Assembly (NCBI RefSeq): GCF_003991205.1
Contig: NZ_RXOZ01000010.1
Span: forward strand, 1-64,000
Source: Georgenia sp. SYP-B2076
GTDB lineage: Bacteria; Actinomycetota; Actinomycetes; Actinomycetales; Actinomycetaceae
DNA length: 64,000 bases
Direction of reading: 5' to 3'
The notes beneath the pieces were generated by a model. The model saw only the letters and a program-made list of their open reading frames with translations, had not been told where the DNA came from and did no database searches. Shown here one piece after another: positions 6,845 to 16,029 of the stretch. The first letter of the stretch is position 1. Every line of letters starts with the position of its first letter. Both the position numbers and the translations under genes were made by a program.

Positions 6845-9715
6845 TTACCGCTGGCCGGCGAGGAGCTGGGCGAGATGGACGCCGTGGCGGCCGGCGAGCT
6901 GCTCAGCCTGGGTGCGGCAGGAGAACCCGTCGGCGAGGTAGACGGTCTGCGGCCCGGCCTCGCGCAGGGCCGGGAGCAGGGCGTTCTCGGCCACGGCGAC
7001 GGAGGTGTCGTAGTGGCCGGCCTCCATGCCGAAGTTCCCGGCGAGACCGCAGCATCCGGCCAGCTGGGTGACCGTCGCCCCGGCCCGGGCGAGGAGCGCG
7101 GCGTCGGCGTCCCAGCCCATGACGGAGTGGTGGTGGCAGTGGGGCTGGGCGACGACCTCGACGCCCGCGAGGGACGGGGGCAGCCAGTCGGGGCCGGGTC
7201 CGAGCGGGGCGGGCGCGGTGAGGAGCTCGGCGAGGGTGTAGGTGTCGGCCGCGAGCATGGGCGCGCGGGGGTCGTCCGGCAGGAGGTCGACCATGTCGGA
7301 GCGCAGCACCGCCAGGCAGGACGGTTCGACGCCGACCACCGGGATGCCGTTCGCGGCGTAGGGCGCCAGGACGCCCAGCAGGTGCGTCAGCCGCTTCTTC
7401 GCGCCGTCGAGCTGGCCGGTGGAGATCCACGTCAGGCCGCAGCAGGCCTGCTCGTCGGGGACGATGACGGTGTACCCGGCGCCCTCGAGCACACGGGCGG
7501 CCGCCTTCGCGCCGGTGGTGTCCAGCGTCTCGGAGAACGTGTCCGCCCACAGCACGACGAACCGCGGCTCGCCGGCCCCGTCCGCGCCTCCCGGCCGGGC
7601 GGCGTCGTCCTTCGCCCACCAGGAGGAGAAGCGCTCCTCGGCGAAGGTCACCATCTGGCGGCGCGGGTCCATCCCACCGCCCCAGAGCACGGCCTTGGCC
7701 ACCGGCCGCACGGACAGGACCGTGTTGGCCAGCTTCGCCAGGGCCGGGACCTTGGTGACGAGGGCCGACCAGCGGGGCAGCTGGCCCAGGAGGTAGTGGT
7801 TGCGCGGGCGGACCTTGCCGGCGTAGGCGCGGTGGAGCACCTCGGACTTGTACCGGGCCATGTCGGTGCCGGTGGGGCAGTCCGCGGAGCAGGCCTTGCA
7901 GCTCAGGCACAGGTCGAGCGAGTCCAGGACGGCCGGGGAGTTCCAGTCCGTGACGAGCGAGCCGTTGGTCAGCTCCTGGAGCACCCGGGCGCGGCCGCGG
8001 GTGACGTCCTTCTCGTCCTTCGTGGCCTGGTAGCTGGGGCACATGAAGCCCCCCGCGCCGGAGTTGTCCGCGCGGCACTTGCCGACGCCGGTGCACCGGT
8101 GCACGGCGGTGGTGAAGTCCCCGCCGTCCTCGGCGAACGCGAACCCCCGCCGCGCGGGGGTGGGCAGGGCGTGCGGGCGCCGGAGGTCGGCGTCGAGCGG
8201 GCGGGGGTCGACGACGATGCCGGGGTTGAGGTGGCCCGCGGGGTCGAACAGGGCCTTGACCTGCCCGAAGAGGTCGATGACCTCGGGCGCGTACATCCGC
8301 GCGAGCAGCTCCGAGCGGGCCCGCCCGTCGCCGTGCTCGCCGGAGAGGGACCCGCCGTAGGCCACCACCAGGTCCGCGCTGGCCTCGAGGAACTCCCGGG
8401 ACGGCCCGACGCCGGCCGGTGTCTCCAGCGGCAGGTCGAGCCGCACGTGCACGCACCCGTCGCCGAAGTGCCCGTACAGCAGCCCGTCGACGCCCCGGTC
8501 GCTCATGAGGGCGGCGAAGTCACGCAGGTAGTCCCCGAGGCGCTCCGGCGGCACGGCGGCGTCCTCCCAGCCCGGCCAGGCCGGCGCACCGGCCGGGGTG
8601 CGGCCGCCCAGCCCGGCGCCGTCGGCGCGGATGCGCCACAGCGCGGCGGCCTGCTCCCCCGCCGGGACCACCCGGGCGGCGCTCGTGCCGCCGTCGGCCG
8701 CCAGCGCCCGCGCCCGCGCGAGCACGTCGGCGTCGGACTCGCCCTCGCCGGCGCCGACCTCGATCAGCAGCCAGCCCGCGCCGGCGGGCAGCTCGGGCAC
8801 CGCGCCCGGGCCCCGGTGGCGCCGGACGACGTCGACGAGCCGGGCGTCGATGCCCTCGACCGCCAGCGGGTGGTGCCTCAGCAGCGCGGGGACGGCGTCC
8901 GCGGCCGTGGGCATGTCCGGGTAGCCGAGCGCCACCAGCACCGGCGCGGTCGGCATCGGCACCAGGTTCACGGTGGCCTCGAGCAGCGTGACGAGCGTGC
9001 CCTCGGTGCCCACGAGCATCTTGGCCAGGTCCTGGCCGTGCTCGGGCAGGAGGTGCTCGAGGGAGTAGCCGGAGACCTGGCGGCCGAAGCGGCCCAGCGC
9101 CGTGCGGATCGTCGCCAGGTTCGCCTTGACCAGCCGGTCCAGGCCGGGCACGACGCCCAGCGCCCCGGTGCCCGCGCCGGCGGTGAAGCGCCGCCCGGTG
9201 CCGTCGACGACGTCGAGGGAGGTCACGTTGTCGGCCGTGCGCCCGTAGGCCACGGCGTGCGGGCCGCACGCGTTGTTGCCGATCATCCCGCCCAGCGTCG
9301 CCCGGTTCTGCGTCGACGGGTCGGGGCCGAAGCGCAGCCCGTGCGGCCGGGCCACGGCCTGCAGGCTGGACATGACCACGCCGGGCTGGACGACGGCGGT
9401 CCGCGCCTCCGGGTCCACCGAGACGATGTGGTTCATGTGCCGGGAGAAGTCGAGCACCATGCCCGTGCCCACCGCGTTGCCGGCCACCGACGTGCCGCCG
9501 CCGCGGGCGGTGACCGGCACGCCCAGGCGCCGGCCGACGTCGAGCGCCGCGAGCGCGTCGTCGGCGTCCCGGGGGGCGACGACCACGCGGGGCGGGACCC
9601 GGTAGTTCGAGGCGTCCGTGGAGTACTCCGCCCGACGCCGAGCGGAGTCGTCGACCTCGCCATCGACCGCCGCGCGAAGGGCCGCTGCGACGTCATTCCC
9701 GGTGACCGTGCTCAC
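6845..9715 (-). CDS. FAD- and Fe-S-binding D-2-hydroxyacid dehydrogenase (YdiJ-like, candidate D-2-hydroxyglutarate dehydrogenase)
   Basis: About 956 residues. The N-terminal half is a PCMH-type FAD domain (VTARGGGTSVAGNAVG, IGNNACGPHAVAYG) with an FAD-oxidase C domain (GEHGDGRARSE). Then come ferredoxin-like clusters (CTGVGKC, CLSCKACSADCPTG) and CCG cysteine-rich repeats (QACCGLTW, AGCCGLAGNFG). This architecture is that of E. coli YdiJ, reported as a D-2-hydroxyglutarate dehydrogenase, and of D-lactate dehydrogenases. An HglS-type gene in the same island, whose product would be D-2-hydroxyglutarate, favours the former. GTG at 9715 matches where homologues begin; another in-frame GTG is at 9742. 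It lies 115 bp behind MarR. Confidence 0.85.
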   Translation of the reverse strand: MSTVTGNDVAAALRAAVDGEVDDSARRRAEYSTDASNYRVPPRVVVAPRDADDALAALDVGRRLGVPVTARGGGTSVAGNAVGTGMVLDFSRHMNHIVSVDPEARTAVVQPGVVMSSLQAVARPHGLRFGPDPSTQNRATLGGMIGNNACGPHAVAYGRTADNVTSLDVVDGTGRRFTAGAGTGALGVVPGLDRLVKANLATIRTALGRFGRQVSGYSLEHLLPEHGQDLAKMLVGTEGTLVTLLEATVNLVPMPTAPVLVALGYPDMPTAADAVPALLRHHPLAVEGIDARLVDVVRRHRGPGAVPELPAGAGWLLIEVGAGEGESDADVLARARALAADGGTSAARVVPAGEQAAALWRIRADGAGLGGRTPAGAPAWPGWEDAAVPPERLGDYLRDFAALMSDRGVDGLLYGHFGDGCVHVRLDLPLETPAGVGPSREFLEASADLVVAYGGSLSGEHGDGRARSELLARMYAPEVIDLFGQVKALFDPAGHLNPGIVVDPRPLDADLRRPHALPTPARRGFAFAEDGGDFTTAVHRCTGVGKCRADNSGAGGFMCPSYQATKDEKDVTRGRARVLQELTNGSLVTDWNSPAVLDSLDLCLSCKACSADCPTGTDMARYKSEVLHRAYAGKVRPRNHYLLGQLPRWSALVTKVPALAKLANTVLSVRPVAKAVLWGGGMDPRRQMVTFAEERFSSWWAKDDAARPGGADGAGEPRFVVLWADTFSETLDTTGAKAAARVLEGAGYTVIVPDEQACCGLTWISTGQLDGAKKRLTHLLGVLAPYAANGIPVVGVEPSCLAVLRSDMVDLLPDDPRAPMLAADTYTLAELLTAPAPLGPGPDWLPPSLAGVEVVAQPHCHHHSVMGWDADAALLARAGATVTQLAGCCGLAGNFGMEAGHYDTSVAVAENALLPALREAGPQTVYLADGFSCRTQAEQLAGRHGVHLAQLLAGQR

Positions 9716-9830
9716 CGGCGGCAGTCTGGCACGGCGCGGCACGGGCGGGCGGGCCGGACCGGTGCGTGGACGTCGGACGCGCGGGCGGCCCGGCGGCCGA
9801 CGCGCAGGTCACGGCCTCGGGCGCACGCCG

Positions 9831-10325
9831 TCACGGCTTGTGCCCCAGGTGCGGGTCGTCCGCGGCGACGATCCGCTGGAGCATCTCCACCAGCATGGTG
9901 CGTTCCCCGGGGCTGAAGGGCGCCAGGATCTCCTCGCTCGACTCGCGCGAGGCGCGCACGGCCCGGCGGTAGACCGCCCGCCCCTCGTCCGTGATCGCGA
10001 TGGTCTTCATCCGCCGGTCCGTCGGGTCGTCGTGGGTCTCCACGAAGCCGCGCCGGTAGAGGCGCTCGACGATCCCCTTCGTCGTGGCGGCGTCCGACCC
10101 GACGCTGCGTCCCAGGCTGTTCTGGGAGTCGGGACCGGAGCGCACGAGGCTGGCCAGCGTGGCGAACTGGATCACGGAGAGCCCGGTGTCGTCGGCGTGC
10201 TGGAACGCCGCGGAGCCGAGCTGGTGGGCGCGGCGCAGCAGGTAGCCGATGTTCGAGTGGAGGTCGTAGTCGGCGTCGGGCCCGGCCATGTCGTGGCCGG
10301 GGTGCTGGATGTCCGTGCTGGTCAT
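9831..10325 (-). CDS. MarR family transcriptional regulator
   Basis: A 164-residue protein with a MarR winged helix: LHSNIGYLLRRAHQLGSAAF, the recognition helix region SVGSDAATTKGIVERLYRRG, and the wing THDDPTDRRMKTIAITDEG. ATG at 10325 is preceded by GAGGAAGAG and overlaps the stop of a 76-codon ORF by four bases. It closes a long run of overlapping genes carrying the molybdenum hydroxylase and transporter, so a ligand-responsive role for this island (aromatic acid ligands are common in MarR) is likely but inferred. Confidence 0.92.
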   Translation of the reverse strand: MTSTDIQHPGHDMAGPDADYDLHSNIGYLLRRAHQLGSAAFQHADDTGLSVIQFATLASLVRSGPDSQNSLGRSVGSDAATTKGIVERLYRRGFVETHDDPTDRRMKTIAITDEGRAVYRRAVRASRESSEEILAPFSPGERTMLVEMLQRIVAADDPHLGHKP

Positions 10326-10552
10326 CGGTGGCTCTTCCTCATCGAGGGTCGATTGTTGCGCGCCCACGGCACGGGCACTAGCCGGGGACGGGCACCGCGG
10401 CGTGCCAGACGGCCGACGGCGGAGCCGGGTCGCGGTGGATGGGCGAACGGCTCGCTCAGGTGATGCAGGTCGTCGAGGATGTCTTGCATGGTGCGGGCCG
10501 CCGGGCGGGGTCGGCCGGCCGGGTCTGGCAGGGTGGCCGGGGCGCGCGTCAT
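10322..10552 (-). CDS. Small hypothetical protein, coupled between FUSC-like and MarR genes
   Basis: A 76-codon frame starting at ATG 10552 with a four-base overlap with the stop of the FUSC-like gene, and ending with a four-base overlap with the MarR start. It contains MQDILDDLHHLSEPFAH followed by a basic Pro/Arg tail. The double ATGA overlap is the main argument for it being real; the sequence has no domain I recognise. It may only serve translational coupling. Confidence 0.5.
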   Translation of the reverse strand: MTRAPATLPDPAGRPRPAARTMQDILDDLHHLSEPFAHPPRPGSAVGRLARRGARPRLVPVPWARNNRPSMRKSHR

Positions 10553-11562
10553 GCCGGCCGCACCCGCCGCACCCACCCCGGGCGCGGCCGCGCGGCGTAG
10601 CAGACGATCAGCACGATGACGGCGCCCACGACGTTGAGGCCCACCCGGACCATGCCCTCGTACCAGTCGTGCGTGAGCGGGAAGTCCCCGGCGATGAGCA
10701 GCACGGGCGGCGCGGTCACGGCCCACCACAGGTAGCTCAGGGGCCGCAGCGCGAACGCCAGGAACACCAGGCCGGCCGCCACGAGGGCCATCGCGGCGGG
10801 CCCCGGGACGGCCGCCATGAGCAGCGCGACCAGCAGCGCCGCGACGGTGTTCCCGAGCAGCCGCTGGGCCAGCCTGACCCGCGTCGCGGAGGGCGTGGGC
10901 CGGACCGAGAGCAGCACGGCCGTGACGAGCCAGTGCCCGCCGTAGATCCCCAGCGGCGAGACCAGTGCCAGGGCCACGGCCACACCGACGGACGCGACCC
11001 GCCGCGCCGTCCACGAGGGCCCGGGCGCCCCTGCCGGGGGCGCCGGGGCCGCAGCCGCGGGAGAGCGCCGGATCCTGGTCGCGAACGTCGCCAGCGCGAC
11101 GACGAGCGCGCCGGTCAGCTCCCAGAGGGCCGGGAGGCTCGTCGAGCCGGAGGTCATGTCCGTCCGCAGGCCGAGCAGCAGGAGCGCCAGGGCGGCGGTC
11201 GTGCCGATCGACGGCACGGTGAACCCCAGCAGGGCCGCGGCCACCACGGCGATCGCCACGGCCAGCTGGTCGCCGCCGAGCGCGGTGACCGCGAGGGACG
11301 AGGCCGTCACGGCCGAGGTCCGCACCAGGAGCGCACGCGTCGCGGCGGCGGGAGCCTCGGGGATGCTCGGCAGCGCCACGAGGATCATCGACAGCACCAC
11401 CCGCGCCGCCTCGTCCGCACGCCCGGTGCGGGCGCCCACCAGCAGCGCGCCACCCACCGCGACGGCCAGCGCGGCGCTCAGGCCCCACGTGGGCGCACCG
11501 GCGGGCCGGGTCAGGCTGTGGCGGTTGAGCGCGGCCCGCAGCCGCGCTGCGACGTTGCGCAC
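10549..11562 (-). CDS. FUSC-like integral membrane protein
   Basis: A 337-residue membrane protein with two blocks of hydrophobic helices (about residues 28-155 and 195-330) separated by an Ala/Pro hydrophilic linker, the duplicated layout of FUSC/aromatic acid exporter proteins. RLAQRLLGNTVAALLVALL in the second half resembles the conserved FUSC motif. GTG at 11562 lies 18 bp behind the molybdenum hydroxylase small subunit. In an aromatic-heterocycle operon it could export surplus substrate or intermediates (inference). Confidence 0.75.
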   Translation of the reverse strand: MRNVAARLRAALNRHSLTRPAGAPTWGLSAALAVAVGGALLVGARTGRADEAARVVLSMILVALPSIPEAPAAATRALLVRTSAVTASSLAVTALGGDQLAVAIAVVAAALLGFTVPSIGTTAALALLLLGLRTDMTSGSTSLPALWELTGALVVALATFATRIRRSPAAAAPAPPAGAPGPSWTARRVASVGVAVALALVSPLGIYGGHWLVTAVLLSVRPTPSATRVRLAQRLLGNTVAALLVALLMAAVPGPAAMALVAAGLVFLAFALRPLSYLWWAVTAPPVLLIAGDFPLTHDWYEGMVRVGLNVVGAVIVLIVCYAARPRPGWVRRVRPA

Positions 11563-11580
11563 AGGTCGTCTTCACGCCGC

Positions 11581-12075
11581 TCAGGAGCCCACGCTCTGCC
11601 CGGCCTCGAGCACCGCGTCCACGATGCCGGTGTACCCGGTGCAGCGGCAGATGTTGCCCGAGAGGGTCTCGCGGACCTCGTCCTCGGCGGGTGGCTGGGT
11701 GCACCGCCCGAGCAGCTCGCAGGCCGCCACGACGATCCCCGGGGTGCAGAACCCGCACTGCAGCCCGTGGTGCCGGCTGAGCGCGCCGCGCAGCCGGGCG
11801 GCGTGCTCGTTGTCCTCGAGGCCCTCGACCGTGGTGACCTCGCTGCCGTCCGCCTGCGCGGCCAGCATCAGGCACGCGCGCACGGACCTGCCGTCGACCA
11901 TGACGGTGCAGGCCCCGCAGACCCCCTGCTCGCAGCCCAGGTGCGTCCCGGTCAGGCGCAGGTGGTCCCGCAGGAAGTCGGCCAGGCTCAGCCGCGCCGG
12001 GACCGTGCGGTGCACGGCCGCGCCGTTGACCGTCGCCCGGACGTCGACCTCGCTACCGCCAGGAATCTCGTTCAT
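11581..12075 (-). CDS. Molybdenum hydroxylase small subunit, two [2Fe-2S] clusters (CoxS/XdhC-type)
   Basis: A 164-residue protein with the plant-type ferredoxin cluster motif GCEQGVCGACTV (Cys48, 53, 56) plus Cys68, then the all-helical domain with LQCGFCTPG (Cys107, 110) and NICRCTGYTG (Cys143, 145). All eight cluster ligands of the xanthine oxidase family are present. It passes electrons from the Mo centre to the FAD subunit. ATG at 12075 overlaps the stop of the FAD subunit by four bases. Confidence 0.95.
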   Translation of the reverse strand: MNEIPGGSEVDVRATVNGAAVHRTVPARLSLADFLRDHLRLTGTHLGCEQGVCGACTVMVDGRSVRACLMLAAQADGSEVTTVEGLEDNEHAARLRGALSRHHGLQCGFCTPGIVVAACELLGRCTQPPAEDEVRETLSGNICRCTGYTGIVDAVLEAGQSVGS

Positions 12076-12932
12076 GACTGCTCCTTCAGCTCTGCGAGCG
12101 CGCGGGCGTGGGCCTGCGCGGCGGCCTGTGCGAGCGCACCGGCGGCCACATCTCGTACGTGGTCGACGTCGTCGACGCCGGGCTCGAGGTCCGCCGTCAC
12201 CGAACGCGCCCACGGCTCCCAGTCGCGGTCCGGGAGGTCGCGTCCGGTCGCCTCCACGAGGACGGGGGTCTCCCCCGCGCTCAGGAGGCTGGCGCGCACG
12301 CTCTGGGCGCGGCCGTCCGCGTCGGTGCCGACGAGGACGGCGGCGCCCGCGATGGCGTAGTCGCCGTGGCGGTGCGCGTGCTCGACGAACCCCCAGCCCT
12401 GCCGGGGGCCGCGGTCCGGCACGCTGACCCAGGTGATGAGCTCGTCGTGCTCCAGCACCGTCTCGTAGTGCGCCTCGAAGAGGTCCTCCGCCGGGATCGT
12501 CCGGCGTCCGCGCTCCAGCGAGTCGGCGTGGACCTGGGCCCCGAGCAGCACCATCGCGGACGGCAGCTCGCCCGCCGGGTCGGCGTGCGCGAGGGCGCCG
12601 CCGAGGGTCCCCCGGTTCCGGATGGCGACGTGCCCGATGTGCGAGGCCATCTCCGGCAGGACGGGATGACGGTCCGCGAGGGTGGGGTGCTCGATGAGGT
12701 CGCGGTGGGTCAGGAGCGCCCCGAGGATCACCTGGCCGTCGTCGTCGAACGAGCGGCGCAGCTCGCGCAGCCCGCCGAGGTCGACCACGAGCTCCGGCCG
12801 CGCGAGCCGCATGTTCATGAGCGTGAGGAGGTTCTGGCCCCCGGCGAGCGCCTTCGCGCCCGGGTCCTGGAGCGCCTCGAGGGCCTCCTCGACGGTCCGT
12901 GCCCGCAGGTAGCGGAACGGTGCCGGCTTCAT
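12072..12932 (-). CDS. Molybdenum hydroxylase medium subunit, FAD-binding (CoxM-type)
   Basis: A 286-residue PCMH-type flavoprotein. KALAGGQNLLTLMNMRLARP and IRNRGTLGGALAHADPAGELP are the two conserved FAD loops (AGGQS and TxGG types), followed by the CO_deh_flav_C-like domain (SLLSAGETPVL). It starts with ATG 12932, overlapping the large subunit stop (ATGA), and ends overlapping the small subunit start, so the three subunits are translationally coupled. Confidence 0.95.
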   Translation of the reverse strand: MKPAPFRYLRARTVEEALEALQDPGAKALAGGQNLLTLMNMRLARPELVVDLGGLRELRRSFDDDGQVILGALLTHRDLIEHPTLADRHPVLPEMASHIGHVAIRNRGTLGGALAHADPAGELPSAMVLLGAQVHADSLERGRRTIPAEDLFEAHYETVLEHDELITWVSVPDRGPRQGWGFVEHAHRHGDYAIAGAAVLVGTDADGRAQSVRASLLSAGETPVLVEATGRDLPDRDWEPWARSVTADLEPGVDDVDHVRDVAAGALAQAAAQAHARALAELKEQS

Positions 12933-15253
12933 GCCCGGCTCCGTGCGCGCACGGCCCGGCGGACGTCCGCCGTCGCCACGGGGGTCGACCGGACGTGGAA
13001 CCCGTCGCCGACCGCGTCGTCGACGGCGGAGGCGACGGCGGCGTACGCCGCGATGGTGCCGCTCTCGCCCGCCCCCCGGACGCCGATGGGGTTCTCGGGC
13101 GTCTCCACCGCGAGATGCCGGATGCGCACCCGCGGCACCTCGCCCATGGCGGGGACCTGGTAGGAGAGGAACGTCGTCGACAGGGGCTGGCCGTCGGGCC
13201 CGTAGGCGAACTCCTCCGTCAGCGCGCCCCCGATGCCCTGGGCGACCCCGCCGGACACCTGACCGGCGACCACGACGGGGTTGATCTCCGCCCCGCCCTC
13301 GTGGGCGACCGCGTAGTCCAGGACGCGCACGACGCCGCTCGCGGGCTGGATCCCGACGACGGCGGCGTGGACCCCCATGGTCCAGGTCACGGTCCGGGGC
13401 CGGAAGACGTGGGTGACGTCGAGCTGCGTCGCGAGCCGCTCGCCGGCCCCGCCGGGCCCGAGGGCGGCCGCGAGCTCCGCCCACGTGTACTCCCGGTCGG
13501 GCGCCTGGAACGTGCCGGCCGCGTAGGTCACGGACTCCGCCGGCGCGCCGGTCAGCAGCGCGACGACGCCGGCCGCGCGGGTGAGGAGCTCGCGGCCCGC
13601 GAGGTGCACGGCCGACCCGGCCAGGACGGCCGACCTGCTCGCGAAGGAGCCGACGCCGAACTCGAGGAGGTCGGTGTCGGCGCGGGCGTAGCGCACCTGC
13701 CCGAAGGGCACCTCGAGCGCGTCCGCGGCGACCTGGGCGAAGGAGGTCTCGTGCGACATCCCGGCCGAGGCGGCGCCGGTGACGACGACGAACCCTCCGC
13801 CTGGGTCCAGCCGCACGCGGGCGGCCTCCCACGGCCCCCGGCCGGTGGCCTCGATGTAGGAGGCGAGGCCGTAGCCGATCTCGAGGTCGGGGTGGGCGGC
13901 GGCGTACGCCGCGACCTGCGCGCGCGGGAGCAGCTCCAGGACGGCGTCCAGGCAGGCGACGTAGTCCCCGCCGTCGTAGGCGATCGGGACCCCGTCGCGG
14001 TAGGGCAGCGGGCGCTCGTACGGCATGTCCTCGGCGCGCAGCAGGTTGCGCCGCCGGATCTCCTCGGGCGTGAGGCCGACGGCGGCGGCGGCCGCGTCGA
14101 GGCTGCGCTCGAGGGCGAAGGAGGCCTCCGGGCGGCCGGCGCCCCGGTACTGGGCGACGATGCACTTGTTCGTCATCGCGGCCCGGCCCCGGATCCGGGC
14201 GGCCGGCACGCGGTAGGGCCCGAGGAGGTGGATCCCGGTGTTGGCCACGATCCCGCCCACCCACAGGCTGCCGGAACCGATGTCGACGACGAAGTCGTCC
14301 TCCCACCGCAGGATCCGCCCCTGAGGGTCGACGCTGAGCCGGGCGTCGTGGACCTGGTCGCGTCCCTGGGCCGCCGCGGTGAGGTTCTCCTGGCGGTCCT
14401 CGATCCAGGCGACCGGGTGCCCGGTGGCGCGGGCGAGCGCCGCCAGCACCACCTCCTCGGCGTAGACGTTCGCCTTGGACCCGAACCCGCCGCCCACGTC
14501 GGGGACCGCCACGCGGACCGTGTCGGCGCCGACGCCGAGGGCCCCGCACACGGCCTGGCGCACCATGTGGGGGATCTGCGTGGAGGTGCGCACCTCGAGC
14601 CGGTCACGCTGCGGGTCGTACCAGGCGTGGACCCCGCGGGTCTCCATCGGGACCGCGCCGTGCCGGCCCATCCGGTACCGGCCCTCGACCGTGACCGCGT
14701 CCGGCGGCAGCTCGGCGGGGCCGAACTCGATGGCGATGCGCCCCGCCTCGTTGTCGGCGGTCCCCGGGTGGACCCGGGGGCTGCCCGGCGTCAGCGCCGC
14801 CTCGGGGTCGACCACGGCCGGGCGGGCCGCGTAGCGCACGTGCACGAGCTCGGCGCCGTCCTCGGCGGTGTACCGGTCCTGCGCGATGACCGCGGCGATC
14901 GGCTGGCCCACGTAGGTGACGTGGTCCTCGGCGAGCACGTAGATCTCCTGCGGGAACATCTCGAAGCCGGCGGCCTCGGCGAACTCGGGCGAGGGGCGGG
15001 TGAGGACCTCGATCCGGTTCATGGCGAGCCCCAGGTCGGCGGCCGTGTACACCCCGACGACGCCGGGCACCGCGAGCGCCTGGTCGGCGTCGATGCCGAG
15101 GATCTCGGCGGCCGCCTCCCGGGACCGCACGAAGGCCACGTGGTACGCCCCCGCCGTCCCGTCCGCGACGTAGCTGCCCTGTCCCGTGAGGAAGCGTGCG
15201 TCCTCCCGGCGCGGGAGCGAACGACCGACGAGCGAGGCCTCCGGCTCGTTCAC
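12929..15253 (-). CDS. Molybdenum hydroxylase large subunit (MCD-binding, form-II CoxL-like)
   Basis: A 774-residue xanthine-oxidase-family catalytic subunit. Visible are the N-terminal domain (RREDARFLTGQGSYV), the Mo-cofactor region VPDVGGGFGSK, the active-site loop QYRGAGRPEA near 368-377 and the catalytic Glu in VRGAGESGTI near 730. True aerobic CO dehydrogenases carry AYRCSFR in the active-site loop; here YRGAGR marks a form-II hydroxylase acting on some other carbon centre such as an N-heteroaromatic ring. GTG at 15253 overlaps the preceding permease stop. No cofactor-maturation gene of the CoxF/XdhC type is in the window, but a CoxG-like gene lies in the divergent arm. Confidence 0.93.
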   Translation of the reverse strand: MNEPEASLVGRSLPRREDARFLTGQGSYVADGTAGAYHVAFVRSREAAAEILGIDADQALAVPGVVGVYTAADLGLAMNRIEVLTRPSPEFAEAAGFEMFPQEIYVLAEDHVTYVGQPIAAVIAQDRYTAEDGAELVHVRYAARPAVVDPEAALTPGSPRVHPGTADNEAGRIAIEFGPAELPPDAVTVEGRYRMGRHGAVPMETRGVHAWYDPQRDRLEVRTSTQIPHMVRQAVCGALGVGADTVRVAVPDVGGGFGSKANVYAEEVVLAALARATGHPVAWIEDRQENLTAAAQGRDQVHDARLSVDPQGRILRWEDDFVVDIGSGSLWVGGIVANTGIHLLGPYRVPAARIRGRAAMTNKCIVAQYRGAGRPEASFALERSLDAAAAAVGLTPEEIRRRNLLRAEDMPYERPLPYRDGVPIAYDGGDYVACLDAVLELLPRAQVAAYAAAHPDLEIGYGLASYIEATGRGPWEAARVRLDPGGGFVVVTGAASAGMSHETSFAQVAADALEVPFGQVRYARADTDLLEFGVGSFASRSAVLAGSAVHLAGRELLTRAAGVVALLTGAPAESVTYAAGTFQAPDREYTWAELAAALGPGGAGERLATQLDVTHVFRPRTVTWTMGVHAAVVGIQPASGVVRVLDYAVAHEGGAEINPVVVAGQVSGGVAQGIGGALTEEFAYGPDGQPLSTTFLSYQVPAMGEVPRVRIRHLAVETPENPIGVRGAGESGTIAAYAAVASAVDDAVGDGFHVRSTPVATADVRRAVRARSRA

Positions 15254-16029
15254 CGGACCTTCTTCTCCAGGTTCCACAGCCCGACCGAGATGACGAAGGA
15301 GGTGACGACCAGCAGCAGCAGCGTGGCGACCATGGTCGCGTACTCGGCGTGGCTGAACGCCTGCAGCACCACCCGGCCCAGGCCGCGGTCGGTGGCGAAG
15401 AACTCGGAGAGCACCACGCCGGACATCGCGAGGCTGACGGACAGCCGCACCCCCGTCAGCAGGGGCTTGCGGATGCCGGGCAGGACGATGTGGACGAGCC
15501 GCTGCCACCGCGACGCCCGGGTCGAGAGGGCGAGCTTCCAGTAGACCCGGGGCAGCTCCCGCACGCCGGTCGCGACGTTGACGAACACCGGGAAGAGGGC
15601 GAAGAGGATGCCCATCGCGATCTTGCCGCCGCTGAGGCTGAACAGCTGCAGGAGGACCGGGTACAGGACGATCTTCGGGATGCCGTTGAACGCGACCAGC
15701 AGCGGCTCGAACAGGGCCTTGGCCCAGTCGGAGAACCCGAGGAGGAGACCGAGCACGAACCCGATGCCGGCGCCGATCACGAAGGCCTGCACCGTCGCGA
15801 GGGCCGTGACGGCGAGGTCCGTGCGGTACCGCGGGTCCGAGATGTTCTCGACCAGGCGCCCCACGGTCGCGGCGGGTGAGGGGATGACGAAGACGAGGCC
15901 GGAGGAGATCTGCCACAGGACGAGGACGGCGACGGCGAGCAGCACCGGCCCGACGGTGTTCCTGGACAGCCGGATCTTCGGCAGCGACGTGGTCCGCGAA
16001 CGGGTCATCGCCAGGTCTGGAGTGCTCAT
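15250..16029 (-). CDS. ABC transporter permease (NitT/TauT family), second permease
   Basis: A 259-residue inner-membrane protein with about six hydrophobic segments. The EAA loop region reads ELPRVYWKLALSTRASRWQRLVHIVLPG, typical of SsuC/TauC-type permeases. ATG at 16029 overlaps the upstream permease stop by four bases, and the stop overlaps the Mo-enzyme large subunit start. Tight coupling to the hydroxylase suggests it imports the hydroxylase substrate. Confidence 0.92.
   Translation of the reverse strand: MSTPDLAMTRSRTTSLPKIRLSRNTVGPVLLAVAVLVLWQISSGLVFVIPSPAATVGRLVENISDPRYRTDLAVTALATVQAFVIGAGIGFVLGLLLGFSDWAKALFEPLLVAFNGIPKIVLYPVLLQLFSLSGGKIAMGILFALFPVFVNVATGVRELPRVYWKLALSTRASRWQRLVHIVLPGIRKPLLTGVRLSVSLAMSGVVLSEFFATDRGLGRVVLQAFSHAEYATMVATLLLLVVTSFVISVGLWNLEKKVR

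Noticed and set aside
6797-9916. Open frame of over 1000 codons on the plus strand opposite the FAD/Fe-S dehydrogenase
   Set aside because: Antisense shadow of a GC-rich gene; composition is low-complexity GRGRVAQ-type and no motif is present.
12929-15253. Aerobic carbon monoxide dehydrogenase (form I CoxL)
   Set aside because: The active-site loop reads YRGAGR, not the AYRCSFR of true CO dehydrogenases.
12899-15544. Long plus-strand frame opposite the molybdenum hydroxylase large subunit
   Set aside because: Shadow frame; the minus strand shows continuous family motifs and coupled starts and stops.
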